Source: Clostridium sp. C8-1-8 (GTDB lineage Bacteria; Bacillota; Clostridia; Clostridiales; Clostridiaceae). Taken from it: DNA of 64,000 bases. Every line of letters begins with the position of its first letter. Positions within the stretch are counted from its first letter, which is position 1. Where the stretch lies: positions 1-64,000 of the forward strand of contig NZ_JAABNO010000028.1 in NCBI RefSeq assembly GCF_009928445.1. The letters run 5' to 3'. Both the position numbers and the translations under genes were made by a program. The notes under the pieces were generated by a model, which saw only the letters and a list, made by a program, of their open reading frames with translations, was not told the DNA's origin and searched no databases. This document shows, one piece after another, positions 34,390-43,350 of the stretch.

Positions 34390-35007
34390 TTAATTTAATA
34401 ATTGAGGTGCAAAGTTATTTTTTAGTGATATAACATTCTCTCCCTGTATGATACATTCTGCAACTAAGTTTTTAGATTGATCATATAGGTCAAAAAGTTT
34501 CTTTGCATAAGCTGTATCTGAGTAAACTTTCCAATACCCGGATAGCAGGCAAGGTTTATTGCAGCTAATAAAACCTTCTACATCATGAATTGGTATTCCA
34601 AGAAAGATTCCTGCTTCATGAGGAAATCTATTCTCTTTTAACCTGTTATATAAATGATTTAGAACAGCATTTGTGTCATCTAAATCAGTATAACCATAAT
34701 TGTTTAATAATGATCTTACTTTAGGGCAACTTAATACATCAGCAATAGAGTTTTTGTTATATATAAGTATTGTTTCTCTAGTGCTTATGTGATCGATAGA
34801 TATATAATCGAGTTTTAAATTGGACAGGAAATCAGCACCTATGGCGTTCCATAAATTTAAAAGGTTTCTATTAGTATTAAGTATATTAATTATAGAAGAA
34901 GGTTTAACCCCTGTTATCACAGGTGAAATGAGATAAGAAATAAAACATTTAAAGTACTCCTCATCTTTCATATTATCTAATTGTTTAAAAAACATTAGAT
35001 TATCCAA
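34390..35007 (-). CDS. DUF3793 family protein
   Basis: A 205-aa soluble protein. The blocks VKPSSIINI, RFPHEAGIFLGIPIHDVEGF and SGYWKVYSD are the DUF3793 signature, a family of unknown function found in anaerobic Firmicutes, often next to flavodoxin and iron-uptake genes. Here it lies 22 bases behind flavodoxin on the same strand, downstream of a Fur-like box, so it is probably expressed under iron limitation. No cofactor motif is evident. Confidence 0.8.
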   Translation of the reverse strand: MDNLMFFKQLDNMKDEEYFKCFISYLISPVITGVKPSSIINILNTNRNLLNLWNAIGADFLSNLKLDYISIDHISTRETILIYNKNSIADVLSCPKVRSLLNNYGYTDLDDTNAVLNHLYNRLKENRFPHEAGIFLGIPIHDVEGFISCNKPCLLSGYWKVYSDTAYAKKLFDLYDQSKNLVAECIIQGENVISLKNNFAPQLLN

Positions 35008-35029
35008 ATTAAACCCTCCTATAGTAACG

Positions 35030-35452
35030 TTATATTATTGATTTACCAAATTCTATGCAACGGTTTTCTTCTTCGTCTTCAGGATAACCATTAACTATAA
35101 GTCCATCTCCTATTAAGACAGCTCCGTATTCAGACATTCTATCTTGCCAGTTTCTCATCCATTCTCCATCTCCCCAGCCATAGGAACCAAAGAGTGCCAC
35201 CTTTTTGCCTGAAACAATATCTTTAATTGATTCAACAAAAGGTTCCATTTCGGATTCTTCTATTACTTCATTTCCCATTGATGGTGATCCTAAGACTATT
35301 ATGTCTGAATCTGTTACATCATCTAAGGTTGCGTTGGATACCTGTAATAGTTTAACCTGTGATTCCTTTTCTGATAGAGCAGAGGATATAAGCTCTGCCA
35401 TTTTTTCTGTATTGCCTGTACCACTATAGTAAATAATACTTACCTTTGACAT
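35030..35452 (-). CDS. Flavodoxin
   Basis: A ~140-aa short-chain flavodoxin. The FMN phosphate loop is YYSGTGNTEKMA (~7-18), followed by the isoalloxazine-contact loops LGSPSMGNE (~55) and GSYGWGDGEWM (~87). It carries electrons in place of ferredoxin when iron is scarce. The ATG at 35452 is chosen over the GTG at 35464 because AAAGGTGG sits eight bases before it. A Fur-like box lies ~30 bases upstream and DUF3793 follows, giving an iron-responsive operon. Confidence 0.9.
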   Translation of the reverse strand: MSKVSIIYYSGTGNTEKMAELISSALSEKESQVKLLQVSNATLDDVTDSDIIVLGSPSMGNEVIEESEMEPFVESIKDIVSGKKVALFGSYGWGDGEWMRNWQDRMSEYGAVLIGDGLIVNGYPEDEEENRCIEFGKSII

Positions 35453-35480
35453 TATTCTAACCACCTTTTCATAAAATATT

Positions 35481-35499
35481 AGTAATGAAAATCATTATC
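35481..35499. promoter_or_regulatory. Fur-like box upstream of flavodoxin
   Basis: AGTAATGAAAATCATTATC matches the classical 19-bp Fur consensus GATAATGATAATCATTATC at 16 of 19 positions and is followed by a further partial repeat (TGATAATATTTTATC). Position just before the flavodoxin start fits repression by iron-loaded Fur. Confidence 0.65.
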
Positions 35500-35636
35500 A
35501 ATTACATGATAATATTTTATCAATGGCTTGTCAATAGATGGATTAAAAAATGTTTATAATTTAACAAAATTTTTGTGAAAAAAATTGTAAATTGAATCAA
35601 TGTACATATGACATGTATTTTTATAGTTAATAGAAA

Positions 35637-35680
35637 TCCCTCTCCAAGAATAGATAATTAAATCTATCAATAGAGAGGGA
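35637..35680 (-). terminator. Terminator after the SDR gene
   Basis: TCCCTCTC (35637-35644) pairs with GAGAGGGA (35673-35680), with inner ATAGAT/ATCTAT. On the minus strand it lies 31 bases behind the SDR stop and is followed by TTTCTATT. Confidence 0.65.
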
Positions 35681-35711
35681 GTTAGTGGTTACAAATATCT
35701 TCTTAGTTTAA

Positions 35712-36476
35712 TTATATTTCTTTTGTAAAAGCACCTATCATATGAACTACTAGCTTACGTGGTAAGAATTTTGATGTGTAGGCCATAGCTTTGTTAACTA
35801 TACCTGGAATAACTACTCGTGCTCCTTTATGCATTGCTTTATAGCCTATTTTAACAACAGAGCTTGCGGACATAGGATTTTTGAACATTCTAGTATTTTC
35901 CACACTTGCAACTTTACCGAAGTTAGTCTTAGATGCTCCTGGGCATAAAGTTGTAACTGTTATACCACTACCTTTAAGTTCTCTTGCTAAAGCTTCAGAA
36001 AATGATAACACATATGCCTTTGTTGCACAGTATACTGCCATCATTGGAGCTGGTTGAAAAGATCCTAAAGATGCTATATTTATAATTTTTCCATGCTTTC
36101 TTAACTTCATCTCCTGTATAGCGTAATGACTTAACTCAGTTAAAACTGAGATATTAAGTGATATCATGTTAGACTGGGATTCAACTGATAGTTTATCAAA
36201 TTCTCCAAACAGTCCGAAACCAGCATTATTCACCAAAATATCTACAGATAAGTTCTTACTTTTTATTTCTGAATATAATTCTTTTACAGCATTTGGCTTA
36301 GTTAAATCTTTTTGTATAACTGTAATGTTAACGTCTTTAAACTCACTTTTTATTTCCGTTAATCTATCAATATTTCTTGCAACTAGGATCATATCATATT
36401 TATCTTGAGCAAATAATTTTACGAATTCGTACCCAAAACCGCTAGAAGCACCTGTTATTAATGCTATTTCTCTCAT
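35712..36476 (-). CDS. Short-chain dehydrogenase/reductase (SDR)
   Basis: A 254-aa classical SDR. The NAD(P)-binding motif TGASSGFGYEF (~7-17), NNAGFGLFGEF (~85), the Ser of IASLGSF and the catalytic YCATKAY (~151-157) are all present. The long hydrophobic-basic C-terminal region (KAMAYTSKFLPRKLVVHMI) is typical of DltE/YqjQ-like SDRs that act on lipid or sugar substrates. AAAGGAG is at the right distance on the minus strand. Single gene; substrate not identifiable. Confidence 0.88.
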   Translation of the reverse strand: MREIALITGASSGFGYEFVKLFAQDKYDMILVARNIDRLTEIKSEFKDVNITVIQKDLTKPNAVKELYSEIKSKNLSVDILVNNAGFGLFGEFDKLSVESQSNMISLNISVLTELSHYAIQEMKLRKHGKIINIASLGSFQPAPMMAVYCATKAYVLSFSEALARELKGSGITVTTLCPGASKTNFGKVASVENTRMFKNPMSASSVVKIGYKAMHKGARVVIPGIVNKAMAYTSKFLPRKLVVHMIGAFTKEI

Positions 36477-36706
36477 AAAATCTCCTTTATTGTATGAATT
36501 AATTGTATTTTGTGTTAATTATAATAAATAGCCTATTTTTCATCAAGAAAATCAAATTTAATTTTTTATATAGTATATGTTATTAATATATCATTTAATT
36601 AATGTAGTATGTCATAAACTTGTTAAATTATTAGATAATAAGTATTTATTATAGTTTACATAAGTGATATAATATAAAGCGTATTTTTGCACAAAGAAGG
36701 GATAAA

Positions 36707-37402
36707 ATGAATAATATTCTTAATAAATTTACCCCATTTATAATTTCTCTAAACGTAATAATATTACATGTTTTGGGATGCATTCTGGATTTATACATTC
36801 CTAGAACATATGTATTCATAATTTGGACAAGTATAGCTCTTATAGACGCCTTTTTTGCCTTTAGATGTGGAATGATGATAAAGGATCTACATATCCTTGC
36901 TTATACAGATAAACTTACTGAATTATATAATAGAAGATTTTTTGTAGGCAAAATGGTAGATGAGATGAAAAAGTTAAAGCATAATGACTTAGGAATATCG
37001 TTATTAATGATTGATGTAGATAATTTTAAGATAATAAATGATACCTATGGACATATTGCAGGAGACTTAGTTCTTAAAGAATTGGCAGATATAATAAAAC
37101 CTAATATAAGAGTCAGAGATACTATAACTCGATTCGGTGGTGAAGAGTTTGCGATAATTCTTCCAGAAACAAATAAGGAAAGGGCTACAATAGTAGCTGA
37201 AAAGATTAGAAATCTAGTAGCAAATCATGTGTTTAGATTTAAAGAAGATGAAAGAAACGTGACTATAAGTATAGGAGTAGTTTCAGTTAGAGACCAGGTA
37301 GATACTCAGCTGCTTATTGACTTGGCTGATAGAGCTCTTTATAAGGCTAAGGAAAGAAAAAACACCGTTGTTTTTTCGGAATTAGGAGATTTGCTCGTAT
37401 AA
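36707..37402 (+). CDS. Diguanylate cyclase with two-TM anchor
   Basis: A 231-aa protein: two hydrophobic helices (~9-29, 34-55), then a GGDEF domain. The active site reads GGEEF (~146), with the upstream DVDNFKIINDTYGHIAGD substrate and metal motif (~102-119). An inhibitory I-site RVRD lies five residues before GGEEF, so product inhibition is expected. It makes c-di-GMP from two GTP. The very short sensor part suggests it responds to the membrane or to a partner. The ATG follows AGAAGGG. Confidence 0.9.
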   Translation: MNNILNKFTPFIISLNVIILHVLGCILDLYIPRTYVFIIWTSIALIDAFFAFRCGMMIKDLHILAYTDKLTELYNRRFFVGKMVDEMKKLKHNDLGISLLMIDVDNFKIINDTYGHIAGDLVLKELADIIKPNIRVRDTITRFGGEEFAIILPETNKERATIVAEKIRNLVANHVFRFKEDERNVTISIGVVSVRDQVDTQLLIDLADRALYKAKERKNTVVFSELGDLLV

Positions 37403-37507
37403 AGGATTAAGCATAACTATATGAAAATTTGTGGCAGCTATTGGAAGCAGTCGTGCTCATGAGGGGATTTTTGATGAAGTAAAATATATGTAAATATAAT
37501 GTTTCTA

Positions 37508-37801
37508 CTAACCTCTTTTTTTAACGGTTTTATTTTCTCGTCTTGATAGAAATATATTTATAAAGAAATATATAAATGTATATCCTATACCTAACGTTAT
37601 TATAAATACCCCTTTTGCATTTTGTATTAGAGATATGTCTGACGGATGATTTAAATAATCTTTGTAATAATCATATGTGTAATAAAGTGAGTATAATGAA
37701 GAAAAAAAGAATAGTATAGTAAGTTTTATTAAGTCTTTAGTATCATTGCTAGAGAATTTCTCAATATCATTTAATCCAAAAAAAATATTTAATTTTTTCA
37801 T
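37508..37801 (-). CDS. Small two-TM membrane protein behind a structured leader
   Basis: A ~97-aa protein with hydrophobic segments at ~26-44 (TILFFFSSLYSLYYTYDY) and ~66-86 (GVFIITLGIGYTFIYFF), a polar loop between and a basic tail. No family is recognised. The ATG at 37801 has AGGTGG upstream; the GTG at 37813 is rejected. That RBS is the 3' arm of a hairpin and is preceded by a large folded RNA element, so expression may be controlled by RNA structure. Confidence 0.6.
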   Translation of the reverse strand: MKKLNIFFGLNDIEKFSSNDTKDLIKLTILFFFSSLYSLYYTYDYYKDYLNHPSDISLIQNAKGVFIITLGIGYTFIYFFINIFLSRRENKTVKKRG

Positions 37802-37808
37802 AAAAAAC

Positions 37809-37853
37809 ACCACCTAACTTCATAATCTTTAAGATTATTGACATTAAGGTGGT
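37809..37853 (-). promoter_or_regulatory. Hairpin that sequesters the ribosome binding site (or leader terminator)
   Basis: On the minus strand ACCACCT (37853-37847) pairs with AGGTGGT (37815-37809), the latter being the Shine-Dalgarno sequence of the gene starting at 37801. An inner stem ATAATCTT/AAGATTAT tightens it. It is followed by GTTTTTT, so it could equally act as an intrinsic terminator. Either way it would turn the downstream gene off when formed. Confidence 0.55.
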
Positions 37854-37890
37854 AGAGTATACCAGAGTAGGGGTGTTAATTTTTATTTAA

Positions 37891-38260
37891 CATAAGAAAC
37901 ATGGTGATATGACTAGCACCAATAAAGATAATTTATCACCTAAGTATAATCTTTCGACTATAAAAAAGCACATCACTACCAATACTAATGGTTCGCTCGA
38001 CCTTATAAGATATTTACATAACTATATATAACCTTTCGGCTATATATAACCATTACAACACCATACAACATCTTATCTCGACCCAATATGATAAGTTGGG
38101 ACCTCAGTATAATCAAAATATATGACTATAATAAAGCCTTTCCTAACCATATAGAATCTTATTTACATAACAACAGCTATTACTGTCACTATATAAATTC
38201 CTCTTATAAAGATAGTATAAACTATATTATAAGAATTGACTTATCACCATGTTCCTTATG
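37891..38260 (-). ncRNA. Candidate ~370-nt structured RNA element
   Basis: The ends CATAAGAAACATGGTGATA (37891-37909) and TATCACCATGTTCCTTATG (38242-38260) are inverted copies with one mismatch and would close a multibranched fold. Inside, read on the minus strand, are TATAGTC-GAAA-GATTATA, ATATATAGCC-GAAA-GGTTATATAT, TGACAG/CTGTTG and a ~17-bp stem at 38196-38237. CTTATC...CCCAA...GATAAG...TTGGG interleave as an H-type pseudoknot near 38081-38102. In three stems the weak pair is G-U on the minus strand but A-C on the plus strand. No protein reading frame is convincing. It sits in front of the gene starting at 37801. Confidence 0.5.
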
Positions 38261-38336
38261 ATATTAATATAACCTCTATGTCGTTAATAATACATGGAAT
38301 ATTTTGTTATAAAATTATATCTATATTATATTTTTA

Positions 38337-39290
38337 TTAAAACACTATATTCTTTTTTTCCCCCTTTATCCAAGAATGCACATTATCGAAAACTATATTA
38401 GCTCTTTTTATCATAGATTCATCAGTTGCAAAAGCTACATGAGGTGTAACAAGGGTGTTTTTTGAGTCAAATAAAGGGTGACAAGCTTTAACAGGTGGTT
38501 CAACCTCAAAGACATCTATTCCAGCACCAGCTATAGTTCCATTATTCAAAGCTTCTGATAAGGCATCGCTATCAACAACAGGACCTCTTGCCATATTTAT
38601 TAGTATGGATGTTTTTTTCATTAATGATAAATTGTTTTTATTTATAAGCTTATTTGTACTATCTGTAAGAGGTACATGAAGTGATACTATATCACTATTC
38701 TTTAATAGTTCTTCTAAGCTTACATAATTAATTCCTAAGTTTTTAGCTTCAATTCTCTCCGTTCTGCTGTAGCCTAATAGTTTGCACTTGAATGCCTTAA
38801 GAATTTCAGCAGTTCTTATGCCTATATCCCCAGTTCCTACTATTCCTACAGTTTTTCCGTTTAGTTCTGTGCCTACTAAACCTAATTTTGTTCCTTCTTT
38901 ACGTGCAACATCATCACATTGTTTTACATTTCTAAGCAAAGATATTATCATTCCTATAGTTAGTTCTGCTACAGCTTCTGTGGCATAACCTTTAGCGTTT
39001 GATACTGTTATTCCTCTTTCTTCACAGGCTGCTTTATCCACATGGTCTACCCCTGTAAAGGCGACTGCTATATATTTTAGATTTTCTACACTTCTTATAA
39101 CCTCACCGCATAAAGGATTATTTGCTATCATAAGGATATCTGCACCGCTAGCTCTTTTTTTTAATATTTCAGTATCTTTTTCTACTGTATCATAAGCTAC
39201 AAACTCATGACCTTTAGCAATAAGGTCTGAAGCTAAGTTAGCTAAGGTATCTTTACTTATACCTAGTGGTTCCAATAATACTATTTTCAT
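38337..39290 (-). CDS. D-2-hydroxyacid dehydrogenase (phosphoglycerate dehydrogenase-like)
   Basis: A ~317-aa NAD-dependent 2-hydroxyacid dehydrogenase. The dinucleotide motif GTVGIVGTGDIGIRTAEIL (~143-161) and the catalytic triad are seen: Arg in NMARGPVVDSDALSEAL, Glu in GIDVFEVEPP and His in VTPHVAFAT. No regulatory ACT domain follows, so it is a short type, possibly acting on phosphoglycerate, hydroxypyruvate or branched 2-keto acids. A longer reading begins at 39401, but MKIVLLEPLG at 39290 follows AGGGGG and matches the family start. Minus strand, single gene. Confidence 0.87.
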   Translation of the reverse strand: MKIVLLEPLGISKDTLANLASDLIAKGHEFVAYDTVEKDTEILKKRASGADILMIANNPLCGEVIRSVENLKYIAVAFTGVDHVDKAACEERGITVSNAKGYATEAVAELTIGMIISLLRNVKQCDDVARKEGTKLGLVGTELNGKTVGIVGTGDIGIRTAEILKAFKCKLLGYSRTERIEAKNLGINYVSLEELLKNSDIVSLHVPLTDSTNKLINKNNLSLMKKTSILINMARGPVVDSDALSEALNNGTIAGAGIDVFEVEPPVKACHPLFDSKNTLVTPHVAFATDESMIKRANIVFDNVHSWIKGEKKNIVF

Positions 39291-39508
39291 AATGATTCCC
39301 CCTAAATGAATAAAAATATAAGTATTTACTAATATTATAACTGTTTTATTCATAACTAGGATAAAAAATATATGATAGCCAGTGATTTCTTTATATGCCA
39401 CTGATTAATCGTTGAATGAACTGACTGTAAAGTATAATATTTAATTAAGTTAAATAATATATTTAATTAAATTAAAAATGCAATTAAAAAATATCAGGGG
39501 GAGAGATT

Positions 39509-41209
39509 ATGTTTAAATTTTTTAAGAAAGCTAGGATATCTACTATGGTCATTTTGATAGCTTTTTTATCCATTGTTTTCACAGTCACGATAGGAGGACT
39601 AGCTATAAGGAATATGGATAAACTAAATGACAATTTAGGCAAAATGTATAAGGGTGATTTGCAGACTACTTATTATGTGTCTCAAATAAGAGCTAATTTT
39701 CTTAATGTAAGATTGAATGCTACTTCAGTAAGTTCCAAATTTAATGAACAAGATAATAGTGCAATAAAGACTTATGACAAAATAGTTCAAGATAATCTAG
39801 CTTTATATGAAAAGAATTCAACTAACAGCGAAGAGATAGCTAATGTAGCATCCTTTAAAAAGGACTATGCAGAATACATAAGTTTGTGGAATAAAAATGA
39901 AGATAACTTAAGAGCAGGAGGTAAGCTCCCAAGTTCTGATGCTTCAAGATTTGGGCAGCTAGGAGACAAAATCGCTTCAATTCTTGAAGATACCATGGAA
40001 TTACACCAAAAGGTGGCTTCTAATGTATATAATCAAAGTAATTTATTATATTCCAGCAGTTATGCGACGTTTTGTATTATTTTAATTGTCATATTTATTA
40101 TATTAAGTTCAATTTCATTTTTGATAATTCACAATATAAGAGTAGCATCAAAGGATATGATTGAAAAAATAGAAAAGGTAGCACTAGGAGACTTTACTGT
40201 AGATATAACCTATGATGGGGATAATGAGTTCGATATAATAAAGAGATCTTTAAATAAGATGCTTACGGATATATCTGAAACTCTTAAAGGTTTTGTTGAT
40301 CATTCAAAAACTATTAATGTACAAACTGAGAGTTTATCTGCAGTAGCGGAAGAAATGTCTGCAACAACTAGTGATATAACTACAAGTATAACTGAAATAG
40401 CTTCAAGTACAAATGACCAAGCAAGTGGTTTATCAGATATAGATAAGAGCATAAATAAATTTAATGAAGATTTAAATAGTATACTAGCATCTATAGGGGA
40501 AGTTGACAATAATTCTAGAGAAGTTGTGGTCTTAGCAAACGAAAGTAACGACAGTATGAATGGAATGGTGAGCTCCATCAATAAGGTATCTACATCGTTA
40601 GCTAACTTTATATCAAAGCTATCTAGCTTAGGTGATAACATTGAGCATATCAATGAAATTACAGGATTGATAAATGCAATTGCTGACCAGACCAACCTAT
40701 TGGCACTAAATGCTGCTATAGAGGCTGCAAGAGCAGGAGAAGCAGGTAAGGGTTTTGCAGTAGTGGCAGAAGAAATAAGGAAGCTTGCTGAGCAGTCTAA
40801 GAATTCTTCAGGAGAGATAAATTTGATAGTAAATAGTGTTTCAAGTGATACTAAGAACCTTATTTCTAGCTCAGATGTAATGAGTAGTGAGTTGTCTAAT
40901 CAGTTAACAGGAATAAATACATCTGCAGACTCCTTTAAGAAGATATTAGAAGAAATAAATAATGTTATACCTCAAATAGAATCTATAGCTAAATCTGCTG
41001 AAAGTGTCAAATCAGAGAAGAATGCTATAGTAAGAAGCATAGGGGAATCTACTTCAGCAGCTGAAGAAATAGCATCATCATCTGAGGTTATAGCAGCATC
41101 ATCAGAAGAAATAAATGCTTCATCAGAAGAAATTGCAGCAGCAGCTCAAACTCTATCTTCTATGACTAAAGGGATGGTTGAGGCTGTAAATAAGTTCAGG
41201 CTTAAGTAA
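39509..41209 (+). CDS. Methyl-accepting chemotaxis protein
   Basis: A 566-aa transmembrane chemoreceptor: TM1 ~12-32, a ~150-residue helical extracellular 4HB-type sensor, TM2 ~186-208, a HAMP domain (~210-262) and the cytoplasmic signalling coiled coil. The invariant tip reads LLALNAAIEAARAGEAGKGF (~397-416) followed by VVAEEIRKLAEQS. The C-terminal part has repeated SSEEI segments that include methylation-type Glu/Gln pairs. It passes signals to CheA/CheW. GGGGGAG precedes the ATG. No che genes lie nearby. Ligand unknown. Confidence 0.92.
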   Translation: MFKFFKKARISTMVILIAFLSIVFTVTIGGLAIRNMDKLNDNLGKMYKGDLQTTYYVSQIRANFLNVRLNATSVSSKFNEQDNSAIKTYDKIVQDNLALYEKNSTNSEEIANVASFKKDYAEYISLWNKNEDNLRAGGKLPSSDASRFGQLGDKIASILEDTMELHQKVASNVYNQSNLLYSSSYATFCIILIVIFIILSSISFLIIHNIRVASKDMIEKIEKVALGDFTVDITYDGDNEFDIIKRSLNKMLTDISETLKGFVDHSKTINVQTESLSAVAEEMSATTSDITTSITEIASSTNDQASGLSDIDKSINKFNEDLNSILASIGEVDNNSREVVVLANESNDSMNGMVSSINKVSTSLANFISKLSSLGDNIEHINEITGLINAIADQTNLLALNAAIEAARAGEAGKGFAVVAEEIRKLAEQSKNSSGEINLIVNSVSSDTKNLISSSDVMSSELSNQLTGINTSADSFKKILEEINNVIPQIESIAKSAESVKSEKNAIVRSIGESTSAAEEIASSSEVIAASSEEINASSEEIAAAAQTLSSMTKGMVEAVNKFRLK

Positions 41210-41261
41210 GAATCGGTTTATTAAGAGGAATATGATTTAGAAGTAGTTCTTTAATATTAAT

Positions 41262-41312
41262 AAAAGCATGTTCAAGTGAGATTATAAATCCTACTTCAAC
41301 ATGCTTTTTGTT
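41262..41312 (+). terminator. Terminator after the chemoreceptor gene
   Basis: AAAAGCATGTTCAAGT pairs with ACTTCAACATGCTTTT (one mismatch), followed by TGTTTT. It also borders the convergent minus-strand gene. Confidence 0.75.
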
Positions 41313-41807
41313 TTAGTTTCTTAGATATTTTAAAGGACTTACTCCATCTTGAGCATTTAAAAGATCCCCTTTTACCGCCATGATGTAATAACCTAGAATA
41401 AACAATATTACAAATGGTCCCATTAGATTACCTATGAATATAGCTATTAGTAGTGTATGGGTAGCATAGTTATAGATTGAACTAAAGCTCATATTATTAA
41501 TATGCTTAAACTTGTTGTAGCCAAGGAATAAGAAACTTAAAAATAGTGCGGTTATAGCAGTTCCTATAGCTGAATAAAGTATAATTCCAAGTATAGTAGC
41601 TACATCAAAAGTAATATAGTAGTTAATTACAGAGCTAAAGTTGCCATAAATTACTCCTTTTATAGCCTTCATAAACATAAAAAATATAAATCCTGTTATA
41701 GCTACTAAAAAATCAAATTTTAATAACTTACCAAAGGGTTGATCTTTAAACTTATGATATAGATGTGGCTTAAACATGCTTATTTTTAGTTCATATAAAA
41801 GATTCAA
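41313..41807 (-). CDS. Polytopic membrane protein (Yip1/DUF1189-like)
   Basis: A 164-aa protein with about four TM helices (~30-50, 68-90, 93-107, 120-145) after an N-terminal amphipathic stretch (LKISMFKPHLYHKFKD). Layout and size resemble the Yip1 or DUF1189 membrane families of Firmicutes, but no clear signature was recognised. GGGAGAC precedes the ATG. It lies between the chemoreceptor and the PTS operon, separated from the latter by a hairpin. Confidence 0.5.
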   Translation of the reverse strand: MNLLYELKISMFKPHLYHKFKDQPFGKLLKFDFLVAITGFIFFMFMKAIKGVIYGNFSSVINYYITFDVATILGIILYSAIGTAITALFLSFLFLGYNKFKHINNMSFSSIYNYATHTLLIAIFIGNLMGPFVILFILGYYIMAVKGDLLNAQDGVSPLKYLRN

Positions 41808-41865
41808 AATAAAGTCTCCCTTCCCATTAGGTTGTGATTATTGCTTCAATATTGTAAATATAGAG

Positions 41866-41899
41866 ATATAGATGGTTACAACTCTGTAACCATCTATAT
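41866..41899 (-). terminator. Perfect 15-bp hairpin after the PTS operon
   Basis: ATATAGATGGTTACA (41866-41880)/TGTAACCATCTATAT (41885-41899), loop ACTC. It lies 25 bases behind the IIC stop on the minus strand. The flanking T-run is weak, so it may stabilise the 3' end as well as terminate. Confidence 0.7.
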
Positions 41900-41923
41900 T
41901 CTTTCTATAATATAATATTGTTT

Positions 41924-43264
41924 CTATACAGTTAAGTTTGCATCAGCAGATTCGTAAGCTTTTTCTTCAGCAAGATATTGCTTATCAACAACTCTGATGA
42001 ATGGGTAGTAACATATGAATGAAACTGCAATTTCCACTACTTGAAGTAATGCACCTTTAACTCCTGATACTAGGAAGCCACCGAATATTGCTGGAGTAGT
42101 CCAAGGAATAATAACTCCTGAAGGACGAGGAACCAATCCTGTAGATACTGCCGCGTAACATAAAACTGCTAGTATTATTGGAGTTAATATGAATGGTATC
42201 ATCATTATTGGGTTAAGAACTATTGGAAGACCGAAAGTTATTGGTTCATTTATATTGAATAAACCAGGAAGGAATGCTAGTCTACCAAGTTTCTTACAGA
42301 TTTGAGATCTACAGATGAACATCATTGTTAAGCATAATGCAAGTGTAGAACCAGAACCACCTAATTGTAAGAATATTTCTTGGAATTGTTGAGTGATAAT
42401 ATGTGGAAGTGCTGAGCCAGTTGCACCAGCTTTGAATGCAGTCAAGTTTTCAGCTGATAATGAAAGCCAGATTGGTGACATAACAGAACCAACTATATTA
42501 GCACCGTGAATACCAAATACCCAGAATAAGCCGATGAATAAGTTTGCAATAATTGTTGCGCCTAAACTATCACCTAAGTGAGTCAATGGAGCTTGAAGTA
42601 CTTTGTAAATGAAGCCATGTACTGTTCCATATGAGGTCCAAGTGAATAAAAGTCTAATAACGTCAAAGCTTAATATTACTAAAGCTGCTGGAATAAGCGC
42701 TGAGAATGCTTTTGATACTGTTGGAGGAACTCCTTCAGGCATCTTGATAACCCAGCCTCTTTTTACTACCATTCTTATAATTTCTGTAGTTAGTATAGCA
42801 GTAAGCATACCAACGAATAATCCTTTTGATCCAAGCCAGTCCATAGGAATAACATTTGTTATATCGTAAGCTATTTTTGAATCTTTTGGAGTAAAAGTTG
42901 TTGCAAATGGAGTAAGCATAAAGAATGCTACTAAAGATATAGCACCTGAGCTTATTCCTTCTAATTCGTAGTGAAGTGCCAAGCTGTTTGATATACCATA
43001 TACTACGAAGATTGTCATTATAGACATTGTTATGTCATTAGGTCTTGAAAAGAATACAGTCCAGTTCTTTCCGAATACACTAGCCATAAAGTCTAAGAAG
43101 CCTTGAATTGGGAAGTTTGCCACAAGAAGTGACATAGCACCGATTATAAGTAATGGCATAGCTAGCATAAAGCCATCACGAATTGCTAACAAGTATCTGT
43201 TTGCAGATATTTTGGCAGCTACGGGCATTAGTTTACTTTCTAATAAGTCCATAGGTTTTGACAT
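41924..43264 (-). CDS. PTS lactose/cellobiose-family transporter subunit IIC
   Basis: A 446-aa membrane subunit of the lactose/cellobiose PTS family with about ten TM helices. The N-terminal LLESKLMPVAAKISANRYLL and FMLAMPLLIIGAMSLL, the central WVFGIHGANIVGSVMSPIWL and the LFNINEPITFGLPIVLNP motif are characteristic of CelB/LicC/ChbC. It moves and binds a beta-glucoside such as cellobiose or lichenan fragments (or chitobiose). It is the third gene of a IIA-IIB-IIC operon under a sigma-54-type promoter. Confidence 0.92.
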   Translation of the reverse strand: MSKPMDLLESKLMPVAAKISANRYLLAIRDGFMLAMPLLIIGAMSLLVANFPIQGFLDFMASVFGKNWTVFFSRPNDITMSIMTIFVVYGISNSLALHYELEGISSGAISLVAFFMLTPFATTFTPKDSKIAYDITNVIPMDWLGSKGLFVGMLTAILTTEIIRMVVKRGWVIKMPEGVPPTVSKAFSALIPAALVILSFDVIRLLFTWTSYGTVHGFIYKVLQAPLTHLGDSLGATIIANLFIGLFWVFGIHGANIVGSVMSPIWLSLSAENLTAFKAGATGSALPHIITQQFQEIFLQLGGSGSTLALCLTMMFICRSQICKKLGRLAFLPGLFNINEPITFGLPIVLNPIMMIPFILTPIILAVLCYAAVSTGLVPRPSGVIIPWTTPAIFGGFLVSGVKGALLQVVEIAVSFICYYPFIRVVDKQYLAEEKAYESADANLTV

Positions 43265-43350
43265 GATTTTTATCTCCTTTCATTTTAAGAAATATATAAT
43301 AAAAAAATTTCTAACAATGAATTAAGGTGTTATTTAGTTATTAAGAAGTT

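Noticed and set aside
33557..34390. CRISPR array near the Cas6-like gene
   Set aside because: No regularly spaced direct repeats on either side within the window.
37891..38260. MITE or IS remnant with terminal inverted repeats
   Set aside because: Flanks show no matching target-site duplication, and the internal stems with G-U strand asymmetry are not expected of a MITE; kept only as the alternative.
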